Below are positions 27,271 to 35,896 of a DNA stretch of 64,000 nucleotides, one piece after another. The DNA lies in contig JANQPQ010000032.1 of the NCBI GenBank assembly GCA_028285445.1, forward strand, positions 112,669 to 176,668, written 5' to 3'. How positions within the stretch are numbered: position 1 is the first letter of the stretch; each line of letters begins with the position of its first letter. The translations under genes and the position numbers were made by a program. The notes beneath the pieces are model-generated. The model was not told the DNA's origin. It did not search any database and worked only from the letters and a program-made list of their open reading frames with translations. Origin of the DNA: Cyclobacteriaceae bacterium. Lineage in GTDB: Bacteria > Bacteroidota > Bacteroidia > Cytophagales > Cyclobacteriaceae.

Positions 27271-28556
27271 CATTCAAAGGCATCCAGCACCTTTTCCAGT
27301 GCAAGGCTGCGGGAGGCTTTGACAAGAATCAGACTATCTTTAAGCGGCTGCTTTCGTAGATATTCAAGCAATTCACCATTGTTTGCAAAACACAATTCAT
27401 GGTTTGGTGCGGCAGCTTGCATTTTTTCCCCACAAAGAATTAGCTGATCAAGTCCGTAGCCCTGTGCCTTTGCCACGATAGTTTCATGTTCGCTTCGGCT
27501 CGTCTCTCCGAGTTCATTCATATCACCGAGGATGGCCACTTTTTTAGTAGCTTCCATTTTATGCAAATTCTCCAGGGCGCTTTCCATCGAACTGGGGTTG
27601 GCATTGTAGGCGTCAAGAATAATTGTATTCGAACCCTTCCTTACAATTTGCGAACGGTTGTTCTGAGGTTCATACTCCGCTACGGCTTTTAATGCCGCTG
27701 GTGCCGGAACTTCAAAATAACTTGCGATGGCCAGGGCGGCAGCAACATTTTCAAAATTGTATTTGCCAACCAGCTTTGTGTAGATAGTTTGGCCACCAGC
27801 CTCAACTGTAACGAAAGGGTTGGCTTCAACCAAAGTGCACTCATAGTTATCCCCAGGGGCCGGGTAGTAGAAAGGACTTTCAAACCGCTTACCCATGTTA
27901 GAAAGAATTTCGTTTTGTGAATTGATAAAAACCTTTCCTTGGTTTTGTATTAGAAAGTGGTACAATTCACTCTTTCCTCTAATCACCCCTTCAAATCCCC
28001 CAAAGCCTTCGATGTGAGCCTTGCCAATGTTGGTGATCATGCCATGAGAGGGTTCAGCTATTTCACACAACTTTGCAATTTCACCCACGTGGTTTGCCCC
28101 CATTTCAATGATGGCAAACTCTGTTTGGTCCGTTACTTCCAATAGGGTAAGAGGCACACCTATGTGATTGTTTAGGTTGCCGCGGGTAGCCAATGTGTTG
28201 TATTTCTGGCTAATGGCTACATGTATTAGCTCCTTGGTAGTTGTTTTGCCGTTAGAGCCAGTGATACCCAAGAACGGTATGTTGAATTGACGCCGATGGT
28301 GTGTTGCGAGATTTTGCAAGGCTTCCAATACATCCGGAACAAGAAGGTAATCATTATTGGTTGCCACTTCCTTGTCATCAACCACGGCCGCCACTGCCCC
28401 CTGGCCCAGGGCTTCTGATGCAAATTGGTTAGCATCGAAATTAGGTCCTTTTAAAGCAAAGAACACGTTGCCATCAAGTACCGCTCGAGTATCAGTACAA
28501 ACTCCGGAGCTGTTATTGAAAATCTCGTAGATGTCTGGTATTGAAGCAAAGGCCAT
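27270..28556 (-). CDS. murF: UDP-N-acetylmuramoyl-tripeptide--D-alanyl-D-alanine ligase
   Basis: A 428-residue Mur ligase that adds D-Ala-D-Ala to the UDP-MurNAc tripeptide in the cytoplasm. The ATP-binding loop GITGSNGKTTTKEL lies near residues 100-113, with EMGANHVGEI, LDAYNANPSSMESAL and LGDMNELGE following in the order expected for MurF. Length is slightly shorter than E. coli MurF and normal for Bacteroidota. It stands alone rather than in a dcw cluster. It is divergent from the tandem NTF2-like gene with 65 bases between starts. Confidence 0.95.
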   Translation of the reverse strand: MAFASIPDIYEIFNNSSGVCTDTRAVLDGNVFFALKGPNFDANQFASEALGQGAVAAVVDDKEVATNNDYLLVPDVLEALQNLATHHRRQFNIPFLGITGSNGKTTTKELIHVAISQKYNTLATRGNLNNHIGVPLTLLEVTDQTEFAIIEMGANHVGEIAKLCEIAEPSHGMITNIGKAHIEGFGGFEGVIRGKSELYHFLIQNQGKVFINSQNEILSNMGKRFESPFYYPAPGDNYECTLVEANPFVTVEAGGQTIYTKLVGKYNFENVAAALAIASYFEVPAPAALKAVAEYEPQNNRSQIVRKGSNTIILDAYNANPSSMESALENLHKMEATKKVAILGDMNELGETSRSEHETIVAKAQGYGLDQLILCGEKMQAAAPNHELCFANNGELLEYLRKQPLKDSLILVKASRSLALEKVLDAFE

Positions 28557-28621
28557 TAATCAAATATAGTGGTGAAATGTTAAATTGCGGGCCTATATTA
28601 CTTACCCTAACATCCCGACCT

Positions 28622-29617
28622 ATGAAAATTTTATTCACCGCATGCCTCGCAGTGTTGACCTTGGTTGTTGCACAGGCACAGGAAAGTAATGATACCAAAC
28701 AGGCAAACCCTCAAGACGTAGGCAGCCTGGACGGAGTGATTACCGCACTCTATGAATCTATTTCCGGAGATGCCGGTGTGGATCGGCAATGGGATCGCTT
28801 TTATTCCCTTTTCACTAAAGAAGCACAACTTATATCTACCAACGAAAATGAGGATGGCAGCAACGGCTACCTGGTGCGGTCACCACAGGAGTTTGCTGAG
28901 GGTGCGGCGCCTTATTTTGAAAACCAGGGATTTCATGAGTATGAAACCAACCGGGTAACATCAACATATGGTCGGGTAGTACACTTGATGAGCACTTATG
29001 CCTCAAAGAGGAGCGCTTCAGATCCGGAGCCCTTTAATTCTGGTGTCAATAGCATTCAGCTTTTTAATGATGGCAGCCGTTGGTGGATACTTAACATCTA
29101 TTGGGCACATGCGTCCGAGAAAAACCCCATTCCTCCGCAGTACCTAAGTAATCCCAAGTCTGCGGCTGCAGAAGATGTGGCAACTATTGATGGAGTTATC
29201 ACTGCCTTGTATGGCTCTATCTCAGGTGGCAAAGGTGTTCCTCGCCAGTGGGATCGTTTCCGATCATTATTTACAAATGATGCCAAGTTGATTCCGAGCG
29301 GTAAAAATCAGGAGGGCGAAGTACGACACAGCTATCGTGGTACGGAGGAGTATATTGGCTGGGTAAATCAGTGGTTTTTGGACAATGGGTTTTTTGAAGA
29401 AGAAATTGCTCGAAAAACGGAGATTTTTGGCAATGTCGCCCACGTGTTCTCAACTTATATTTCAAAATCTACACCTGATGGCGAACCTTACGCACGGGGC
29501 ATAAATAGTATTCAGCTTCTTAATGATGGCACCCGCTGGTGGATAGTAAATATCTACTGGACTGGTGAAACACCTGATAACCCCATTCCCGTAAAATACC
29601 TACCTAAGGGGGATTAA
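28622..29617 (+). CDS. Secreted protein with two tandem NTF2-like domains
   Basis: A 331-residue exported protein. ATG 28622 gives a signal peptide (MKILFTACLAVLTLVVAQAQ); in-frame upstream starts lie in the murF leader. The mature part is an internal duplication: GVITALYESISGDAGVDRQW in the first half and GVITALYGSISGGKGVPRQW in the second, and later SIQLFNDGSRWWILNIYW against SIQLLNDGTRWWIVNIYW. Each ~150-residue copy has the pattern of NTF2-like/SnoaL-type cone folds. Function is unknown; a ligand-binding or scaffold role is inference. Confidence 0.8.
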   Translation: MKILFTACLAVLTLVVAQAQESNDTKQANPQDVGSLDGVITALYESISGDAGVDRQWDRFYSLFTKEAQLISTNENEDGSNGYLVRSPQEFAEGAAPYFENQGFHEYETNRVTSTYGRVVHLMSTYASKRSASDPEPFNSGVNSIQLFNDGSRWWILNIYWAHASEKNPIPPQYLSNPKSAAAEDVATIDGVITALYGSISGGKGVPRQWDRFRSLFTNDAKLIPSGKNQEGEVRHSYRGTEEYIGWVNQWFLDNGFFEEEIARKTEIFGNVAHVFSTYISKSTPDGEPYARGINSIQLLNDGTRWWIVNIYWTGETPDNPIPVKYLPKGD

Positions 29618-29679
29618 TAGCCGATTTTGCGGTAGCAAATTGGCCCTCTTTGGTAAAGTTTTTGTTTAATTTCGCCATT

Positions 29680-31896
29680 ATGAAGAGGTGGGCGGCGATT
29701 TTTTGGGCCATTGCAATCAGTAACATTTCCTTCGCTCAATTTGTTTTTGAATTTGAGGATGAAGTTCAGGTGCTAAACAATGCGACTCCCCTTGCACTTC
29801 CCTGGGCGGGTGGCATTAACTCTGCCCAATTCAACACCATAGATTTTGATGGGGATGGCGATGAAGATCTGGTGATTCTTGATCGGGCCTCGGATCGGAT
29901 CACAACCTATCTTAATGAAAATAACGGCTACCTGTTTGCTCCTGATTTTGCGATTGTTTTCCCGGAAGACGTTGACGGGTGGCTGGTACTGAAGGATTAC
30001 AACTGCGACGGTCGCAAAGATCTGTTTACCAGCAATCCCCAGCTAGGGATGAAGGTGTACCAGAATATTGGTTTTATCGATGGCTTGTTATCATGGAACC
30101 TGGTGGCCGATCCCATATTTACCCAAGGATTTAGCTCGCAGATCAATCTGCAGGTAAATGGTTCTGATATCCCCGGTATTGAGGATCTGGATGGAGATGG
30201 CGATCTTGATATTTTGGTGTACAACTTCGCCATCGGCGGGGGTATTGAGTATCACAAGAATCTTAGTGTTGAAAACAATGGAAATTGCGGCGAATTGCAA
30301 TATGAGCGTATTACAAAAACCTACGGAGGTTTTGAAGAGTGCCTTTGTGACCTTTTCGCCTTCCAAGAAACATGCAATGATGTTATTAATGGTGGAGGTA
30401 GGGTAGTACATGCCGGGGGGAAAAGCATACTTTCTCTTGATATGGACGCGGATGGAGATAAGGATATTTTAGTAGGGCAGGAGCAATGTCAGAAGTTGAA
30501 TTTTCTAGAGAATGTGGGCACTGCGGCCGATGCGTTAATGACAGGCTTTACCACCGATTTCCCTTTTAACACCCAGATGGTGAATTTCAAAGTATTTCCA
30601 GCTGCCTATTATGAAGATGTTGATTTCGATGGTACAAAAGATTTGCTGGTTTCACCTAACGCTTCATTTAATATCAACGACGAAATAGATTTTGCCAATT
30701 CAAGCTGGTTCTATCACAATGCCGGGTCAGACAATAATCCAAATTTCGAGTTTGTGGAGAATACTTTTCTGCAGGGCGATATGATTGACATGGGAGACCA
30801 GGCCGCTCCTGCTTTTGGTGATATTGACGGCGACGGTGACCAGGATATGATATTGGGGGGAAGAGGCCTTGAAAGGCCCGGAGGTTTTTACGCTACACTG
30901 CAGTTGTATGAAAACATTGGCTCCTCAGGAGATCCTTTACTGAGCTTAATCGATGAAGATTTTCTGGGATTGTCTTCAAGAAGGTATAAGGTTATTAAGC
31001 CTCAAATCGTTGACTTTGACAGGAACGGTGGTGCAGATATCTTACTCACCACACAACTTGAAAACAGCGTGGAGACCGTGCTAAGCTTGATCCCCAATAG
31101 CAATGACGCCGGGCAAACCCCAAGCTACGACCAAGCCAATCTTCAAACCGTAAATATCGATCTTGATTTCAGTGACAATCCATTTGCCTATGATATTTCC
31201 GGTGACGGCGCTCTCGATCTGGTGATTGGGAAATTTAGTGGAGCTATCGAATACCATCGTAACGACGGAGGCAACAATTTTACCTTGGAAGACGACTCTT
31301 TTTACGACATCAGCAATAACCCATTCCGCATCCGTCCTTCCCTGGCCATTCACGACTTAGATGCCAGTGGTCAGCCTGAATTAATTACCGTTGACGTTAG
31401 TGGTGAAATAACCATATACTCCGATTTCATTTTGACTCTCGACTCACCACAGCCCGGTGAGAATGAGATTGTCTTTAACGAGACCTTCGGTGGTGCTTTC
31501 AGCTATAATTTTGGTCGAGATAACTGGATCAGCATTGCCAATCTTCATGGTGCCGACAGAGCAAGTATAGCACTAGGTACCTCACAAGGAGGGGTGCAGA
31601 TACTAAATAACGCTGATGGCGTAATAACCAACCCTGGGGTCAATCCAATTGAGATAACAATCTTTCCGAACCCTGGTTCTTCAGTAATAAACAACGGCAG
31701 GGTCAATATAAGAGTAAACCAAGAAGCCCAGGTCGAAGTGGTTTCCATACTGGGCCAGACAGTAATGGAGGGTATGCGATTGAAAAGGAATGAAACGCTT
31801 CAGATTGACAGTCGAACACTGCCCAGCGGCCTTTATTTGGTGAAGGCTTTCATAGGTGAGAACTTCACAACCAGTCGACTGTTAATAACCAATTAG
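29680..31896 (+). CDS. T9SS-exported FG-GAP/VCBS repeat protein
   Basis: A 738-residue exported protein starting at ATG 29680 (signal MKRWAAIFWAIAISNISFAQ). It carries at least six calcium-binding-type FG-GAP/VCBS motifs, such as DFDGDGDEDLVILD, DLDGDGDLDILV, DMDADGDKDILVG, DIDGDGDQDMIL and DISGDGALDLVIG, which form a beta-propeller-like body. The last ~80 residues are a type IX secretion sorting domain (ITIFPNPGSSV, LGQTVMEG, LPSGLYLVKAF). It should be moved through the outer membrane and attached to the surface or released. Role is probably adhesion or matrix; substrate unknown. Confidence 0.92.
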   Translation: MKRWAAIFWAIAISNISFAQFVFEFEDEVQVLNNATPLALPWAGGINSAQFNTIDFDGDGDEDLVILDRASDRITTYLNENNGYLFAPDFAIVFPEDVDGWLVLKDYNCDGRKDLFTSNPQLGMKVYQNIGFIDGLLSWNLVADPIFTQGFSSQINLQVNGSDIPGIEDLDGDGDLDILVYNFAIGGGIEYHKNLSVENNGNCGELQYERITKTYGGFEECLCDLFAFQETCNDVINGGGRVVHAGGKSILSLDMDADGDKDILVGQEQCQKLNFLENVGTAADALMTGFTTDFPFNTQMVNFKVFPAAYYEDVDFDGTKDLLVSPNASFNINDEIDFANSSWFYHNAGSDNNPNFEFVENTFLQGDMIDMGDQAAPAFGDIDGDGDQDMILGGRGLERPGGFYATLQLYENIGSSGDPLLSLIDEDFLGLSSRRYKVIKPQIVDFDRNGGADILLTTQLENSVETVLSLIPNSNDAGQTPSYDQANLQTVNIDLDFSDNPFAYDISGDGALDLVIGKFSGAIEYHRNDGGNNFTLEDDSFYDISNNPFRIRPSLAIHDLDASGQPELITVDVSGEITIYSDFILTLDSPQPGENEIVFNETFGGAFSYNFGRDNWISIANLHGADRASIALGTSQGGVQILNNADGVITNPGVNPIEITIFPNPGSSVINNGRVNIRVNQEAQVEVVSILGQTVMEGMRLKRNETLQIDSRTLPSGLYLVKAFIGENFTTSRLLITN

Positions 31897-31923
31897 TTGC
31901 TCCTGGTCAATTCTGGCTTGCTT

Positions 31924-31954
31924 TTTGAATATTTCGAAATTCGAACTAATTTTG
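31924..31954 (+). promoter_or_regulatory. Promoter of the MarR gene with an operator between its elements
   Basis: TTTG (31924-31927), 19 bases, TAATTTTG (31947-31954) fits the Bacteroidota consensus fully. The spacer is occupied by ATATTTCGAAATTCGAA (31929-31945), a near copy of two sites downstream of marR, so repressor binding there would block the promoter. Confidence 0.7.
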
Positions 31955-31989
31955 TAAATTCAGCGTATGCTAGAAAGGGAAGCATAGTA

Positions 31990-32439
31990 ATGAAAAAGAC
32001 TGAAAAAGTAGAAAGGCTGGTAGAAGCCATGCAGAAGTTGATTCTGAAAATGCAGGAGGTAGATAATACTTGTCTCATGCTGACGCAGGATATAGACAAG
32101 AAAGAGCTGGCGCTAATTAGCTTCATTGGTCGCAAGGAGCAAGTAATTATGAAGGAAGTAGCGGATTTCCTGGAAGTACCCTTGAGCACCAGTACCGGCA
32201 TTGTCGACAAGCTGGTAAACAAAGGATACCTGGTACGGCATCACTCGCAAGAAGACAGAAGAATTGTGAAGGTGGGTTTAAGCCAATACGGTAAGGAAAC
32301 ATGCGAGCTAGTAATGAAGATGGTAAATAAGATGGGCGTAACCATTCTTGACGATCTCACAGAAAAGGATCAAGACGCATTGATTAAGCTACTGGAGAAA
32401 GTAACCACCAATCTTAGCCGCCACGTTATGGCAGGCTAA
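31990..32439 (+). CDS. MarR-family transcriptional regulator
   Basis: A 149-residue winged-helix regulator from ATG 31990. The DNA-binding region is about residues 50-100: VIMKEVADFLEVPLSTSTGI, then VDKLVNKGYLVRHHSQEDRR, whose DRR wing motif is typical of MarR. Flanking helices provide the dimer interface. It sits upstream of an RND exporter operon, and three copies of a TTTCGAAA-centred site surround it, one inside its own promoter. It is therefore a likely autorepressor and repressor of the exporter genes, released by a small ligand. The ligand is unknown. Confidence 0.92.
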   Translation: MKKTEKVERLVEAMQKLILKMQEVDNTCLMLTQDIDKKELALISFIGRKEQVIMKEVADFLEVPLSTSTGIVDKLVNKGYLVRHHSQEDRRIVKVGLSQYGKETCELVMKMVNKMGVTILDDLTEKDQDALIKLLEKVTTNLSRHVMAG

Positions 32440-32474
32440 ATTTTTTAAAATTATATTTCGAAAATCGTAATATT
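32434..32474. repeat. Direct repeat copy 1 with MarR operator candidate
   Basis: A 41-base segment matching 32530-32570 at 36 of 41 positions without gaps, exactly 96 bases away. It begins in the last codon of marR and contains the 17-mer ATATTTCGAAAATCGTA (32453-32469), identical in both copies. A -7-like TACCTTCG follows at 32492-32499. Confidence 0.8.
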
Positions 32475-32529
32475 TTGAAACCATAATATTCTACCTTCGT
32501 ATCACAGATGACAAAACGATAGCCCAAGC

Positions 32530-32570
32530 GGCTAATTTTTTTAAGGATATATTTCGAAAATCGTACTATT
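32530..32570. repeat. Direct repeat copy 2 with MarR operator candidate
   Basis: Second copy of the 41-base repeat, containing the identical 17-mer at 32549-32565. It lies 80 bases before the RND exporter start. Confidence 0.8.
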
Positions 32571-32650
32571 TAATAAACGTATAATATGAATTCAGTAGAA
32601 AATATGTCCTTCACCTACTTGATGAAACGTCATTACAAAAACTAAAACCG

Positions 32651-35044
32651 ATGAAAAGAGTTTGGAACAACTTTAAGGAGTTCAACGGCAACTTCGCCCA
32701 AAGGCTAGGCCATTGGGTGATTAGGAGAAGATGGTTAATAATTGCTGCTTCCCTGGTAGTAGCAATGCTGGCCGGTATGGGTGGCCAAAACCTGAGATTT
32801 AACACAGACTATCACGTATTCTTCAGCGATGAGAATCCACAGTTACAGGCATTTGATGCACTGAACAACAAATACACACAAGACGACAATGTGTTTATTG
32901 TGGTGGTACCGAAAGATGGAGAGGTCTTCACAAAGGAAACATTAACCGCAATAGAAGACCTGACAGCCAAGGCTTGGAAAACGCCGCACTCGTCGAGGGT
33001 TGATGCTATCACCAACTACCAGCATACCCGGGCAGTTGATGATGATCTTTATGTGGATGACCTGGTTTACAACGCACCCACGAAGAATGAGAAAGAACTT
33101 GATGAGGCCAGGGCAATTGCGGTAAACGAACCGCTGTTGCGAGACCGCCTCGTGGATGAGGATGCCTCACTAACAGGAGTTAACATCACCGTGAAACTTC
33201 CGGGGGAGAAGATGGGAGAAGAGGCAGAAGTAGCCGCCTATGTGAGAGAGATTGTAGCGGAATTCGAAGCGCAGAATCCCAATCTGAAAACCTACCTCAC
33301 TGGCATGATAATGCTGTCGGGAGCTTTTGGTGAGGCCGCGCAAAATGATATGTCAACCCTGATGCCGCTTATGTTTCTGGGTATCATCCTGCTTGTGTTT
33401 ATTACCACCCGAACTGTCAGCGGAACATTTTCAACAGTGATTGTGCTGCTTTTATCAATTATGACGGCGATGGGAATTGCCGGCTGGTTGGGAATCGAGC
33501 TAACAGCTCCTTCCTCAGCAACGCCAACTATGATCATGACATTAGCGATAGCAGACAGTATCCACATTCTGGTAACGATGCTACAAAACATGAGAAGGGG
33601 AATCCCGAAAAGAGAGGCTATCGTGGAGAGCTTGCGAGTAAATTTTATGCCAGTGCTGATAACCAGCTTAACCACCATTATTGGCTTTCTTACTATGAAT
33701 TTTAGTGATGCACCGCCATTCCATGACCTTGGCAACATTACAGCCATTGGTGTTGCGGCCGCATTTACCTACTCAATTTTTACCCTGCCCGCATTAATGA
33801 CGGTTTTGCCAGTGAAAGTTAAGGTGAGGGAAATGCAAGCAACAGGTTCTGCATCAACCTTAATTGATCGCTTCGCCAACTTCGTGATAGCCCAGAATAA
33901 AACTTTGCTTTGGGCCGCCAGTATTGGGGTTGTTGTACTTACCGGTTTTGTGGTGAAAAATGAACTCAACGACGAATTCATAAAATACTTTGATGACGGA
34001 GTACAATTCAGAAGAGATACAGATTTCATCAGCGAGAATCTCACTGGTATTTACACCGTAGAATTTTCCCTGGGAGCAGGCGAGAGTGGTGGAGTAAACA
34101 ACCCGGAATATCTCCGCAACCTCGACAAGTTCGAGCAGTGGTTCAGGCAACAGCCAGAAGTAATTCATGTGAACTCATTTGCAGAGGTTGCCAAGAGGAT
34201 CAATAAGTCTATGCACGGAGATGACCCTTCCTATTATCGTATTCCAGACACCCGCGAAGAAGCTGCACAGTTTTTACTACTCTATGAAATGTCGCTTCCA
34301 TTCGGATTAGATCTTAATAACCAGGTGAATGTAGATAAGTCTGAAACCAGGTTTATCGCTACAGTAGAAAACCTTTCAAGTAATGAGTTGATCGGCCTGG
34401 CGGAAAGAGCTGAGGGTTGGCTTAAAGACAATACGCCCCCATACATGTTTGCTAATGGCATCAGTACCGGCATCATGTTCTCGCACCTTACACAGCGTCA
34501 GCTCGATAGTATGATCTCAGGAAGTATAGTAGCGCTAATACTTATTTCCATCGTACTAATGATTGCCCTAAAAAGTTTCCGTCATGGATTGCTAAGCATA
34601 ATTCCCAATGTGGCACCTATTATGGTGGGCTTTGGAATCTGGGGTCTATCAGTGGGGCAGATCAACGCTGGTATGGCGATAGTATTTGGAATGACTCTGG
34701 GAATTATTGTCGACGACACTGTCCACTTTTTGTCGAAGTACTTAAGGGCGAAAAGAGAGAAGGGCAAATCTAATGAAGATGCTATTCGCTATGCTTTCTC
34801 TACCGTGGGTACGGCCCTGGTTGTAACCAGTATTGTCCTTATTCTAGGGTTTAGCGTATTGGCGCAATCTGATTTCGGAATGAATTCTAGTATGGCCAAG
34901 ATCACTGCTTTGACAATCTTCCTGGCCTTAGTAATTGACTTTCTACTCTTGCCAGCCATCTTAATGCGCACGGCCAAAAGCCGTTCGCAAGCCGATAAGT
35001 TCATTGGCACGGAGAAGGAATTAGACTACGCAATAGCAAAATAG
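32651..35044 (+). CDS. RND-superfamily exporter, MMPL type
   Basis: A 797-residue inner-membrane transporter with two homologous halves, each a single helix, a periplasmic loop and a five-helix bundle. The first half has NMSTLMPLMFLGIILLVFIT-type helices near residues 225-300 and the second MAIVFGMTLGIIVDDTVHFL near 675-695, including the acidic pair used for proton coupling. The architecture is that of MMPL/HpnN-type lipid exporters rather than AcrB: loops are smaller and no adaptor or TolC gene is present. It heads an operon with a LolA-like protein and an outer-membrane barrel, which suggests lipid or hydrophobic compound export. MarR operators lie directly upstream. Confidence 0.92.
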   Translation: MKRVWNNFKEFNGNFAQRLGHWVIRRRWLIIAASLVVAMLAGMGGQNLRFNTDYHVFFSDENPQLQAFDALNNKYTQDDNVFIVVVPKDGEVFTKETLTAIEDLTAKAWKTPHSSRVDAITNYQHTRAVDDDLYVDDLVYNAPTKNEKELDEARAIAVNEPLLRDRLVDEDASLTGVNITVKLPGEKMGEEAEVAAYVREIVAEFEAQNPNLKTYLTGMIMLSGAFGEAAQNDMSTLMPLMFLGIILLVFITTRTVSGTFSTVIVLLLSIMTAMGIAGWLGIELTAPSSATPTMIMTLAIADSIHILVTMLQNMRRGIPKREAIVESLRVNFMPVLITSLTTIIGFLTMNFSDAPPFHDLGNITAIGVAAAFTYSIFTLPALMTVLPVKVKVREMQATGSASTLIDRFANFVIAQNKTLLWAASIGVVVLTGFVVKNELNDEFIKYFDDGVQFRRDTDFISENLTGIYTVEFSLGAGESGGVNNPEYLRNLDKFEQWFRQQPEVIHVNSFAEVAKRINKSMHGDDPSYYRIPDTREEAAQFLLLYEMSLPFGLDLNNQVNVDKSETRFIATVENLSSNELIGLAERAEGWLKDNTPPYMFANGISTGIMFSHLTQRQLDSMISGSIVALILISIVLMIALKSFRHGLLSIIPNVAPIMVGFGIWGLSVGQINAGMAIVFGMTLGIIVDDTVHFLSKYLRAKREKGKSNEDAIRYAFSTVGTALVVTSIVLILGFSVLAQSDFGMNSSMAKITALTIFLALVIDFLLLPAILMRTAKSRSQADKFIGTEKELDYAIAK

Positions 35045-35079
35045 AAACACAATATTTCAACATATAGAATTAGAAGAAA

Positions 35080-35865
35080 ATGAAATACCTAAGTAAAACC
35101 TTTGTACTGCTGATGTTGCTGAGCTTCGGACAAGCCATGGCTCAGTCAGCGGAAGAGAAAGGACTGGCAGTGGCAAAAGAAGCTGATGCCCGTGACACTG
35201 GCTTTGGCGATACCAGCACAAAGCTTACCATGACACTGACTAACCAGCATGGACAAACCAGCTCCAGATATATGAGTAATCGCACGCTTGAAGTTGAAGG
35301 TGATGGAGATAAATCGCTGATAGTGTTTGATAGCCCCAGGGATGTAAAGGGCACAGCGACACTTACTTACACGCATAAGTCCGGCACCGACGATCAGTGG
35401 CTTTTCCTGCCGGCATTGCAGCGAGTAAAGCGGATTTCGTCTAACAATAAGTCAGGCCCATTTATGGGAAGTGAATTCGCTTACGAAGATCTTTCTTCTC
35501 AGGAAGTTGAAAAGTATACCTATAAATACCTGGGTGAAGAATCTGTTAATGGCGTGAACTCCATCAAAATTGAGCGATATCCTGTTGACCCTAAGTCTGG
35601 CTACACCAAGCAAATAGTATGGTACAACGCCGACAACTATCGTCAGGAGCAAGCTGAGTTTTATGATAGAAAGGACGCTTTGTTGAAGACCCTCACCTAT
35701 GGCAAGTACAAGCTCTACCTCGACAAGTATTGGAGGGCAGGTGAAATGCTGATGGTTAATCACCAAACCGGTAAGAAAACTTTATTGGAGTTTGAAGACT
35801 ACCAGTTTGCAACCGGTTTGGCCGATGGTGACTTCACGCAAAACAGCTTAAAAAGAGCCAGATAA
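35080..35865 (+). CDS. Outer membrane lipoprotein-sorting (LolA-like) protein
   Basis: A 261-residue periplasmic protein with a signal peptide (MKYLSKTFVLLMLLSFGQAMAQ). The core has the LolA-like half-barrel pattern of the outer-membrane lipoprotein-sorting family: LTLTNQHGQTSSRYM-like strands, SLIVFDSPRDVKGTATLTY, DDQWLFLPALQRVKRISS, and GPFMGSEFAYEDL. Members often sit beside MMPL/RND exporters and are thought to carry lipids across the periplasm. It starts 35 bases after the RND gene and belongs to the same operon. Confidence 0.88.
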   Translation: MKYLSKTFVLLMLLSFGQAMAQSAEEKGLAVAKEADARDTGFGDTSTKLTMTLTNQHGQTSSRYMSNRTLEVEGDGDKSLIVFDSPRDVKGTATLTYTHKSGTDDQWLFLPALQRVKRISSNNKSGPFMGSEFAYEDLSSQEVEKYTYKYLGEESVNGVNSIKIERYPVDPKSGYTKQIVWYNADNYRQEQAEFYDRKDALLKTLTYGKYKLYLDKYWRAGEMLMVNHQTGKKTLLEFEDYQFATGLADGDFTQNSLKRAR

Positions 35866-35896
35866 TATAATAGGGGATTGCCAATCATATTGTGTG

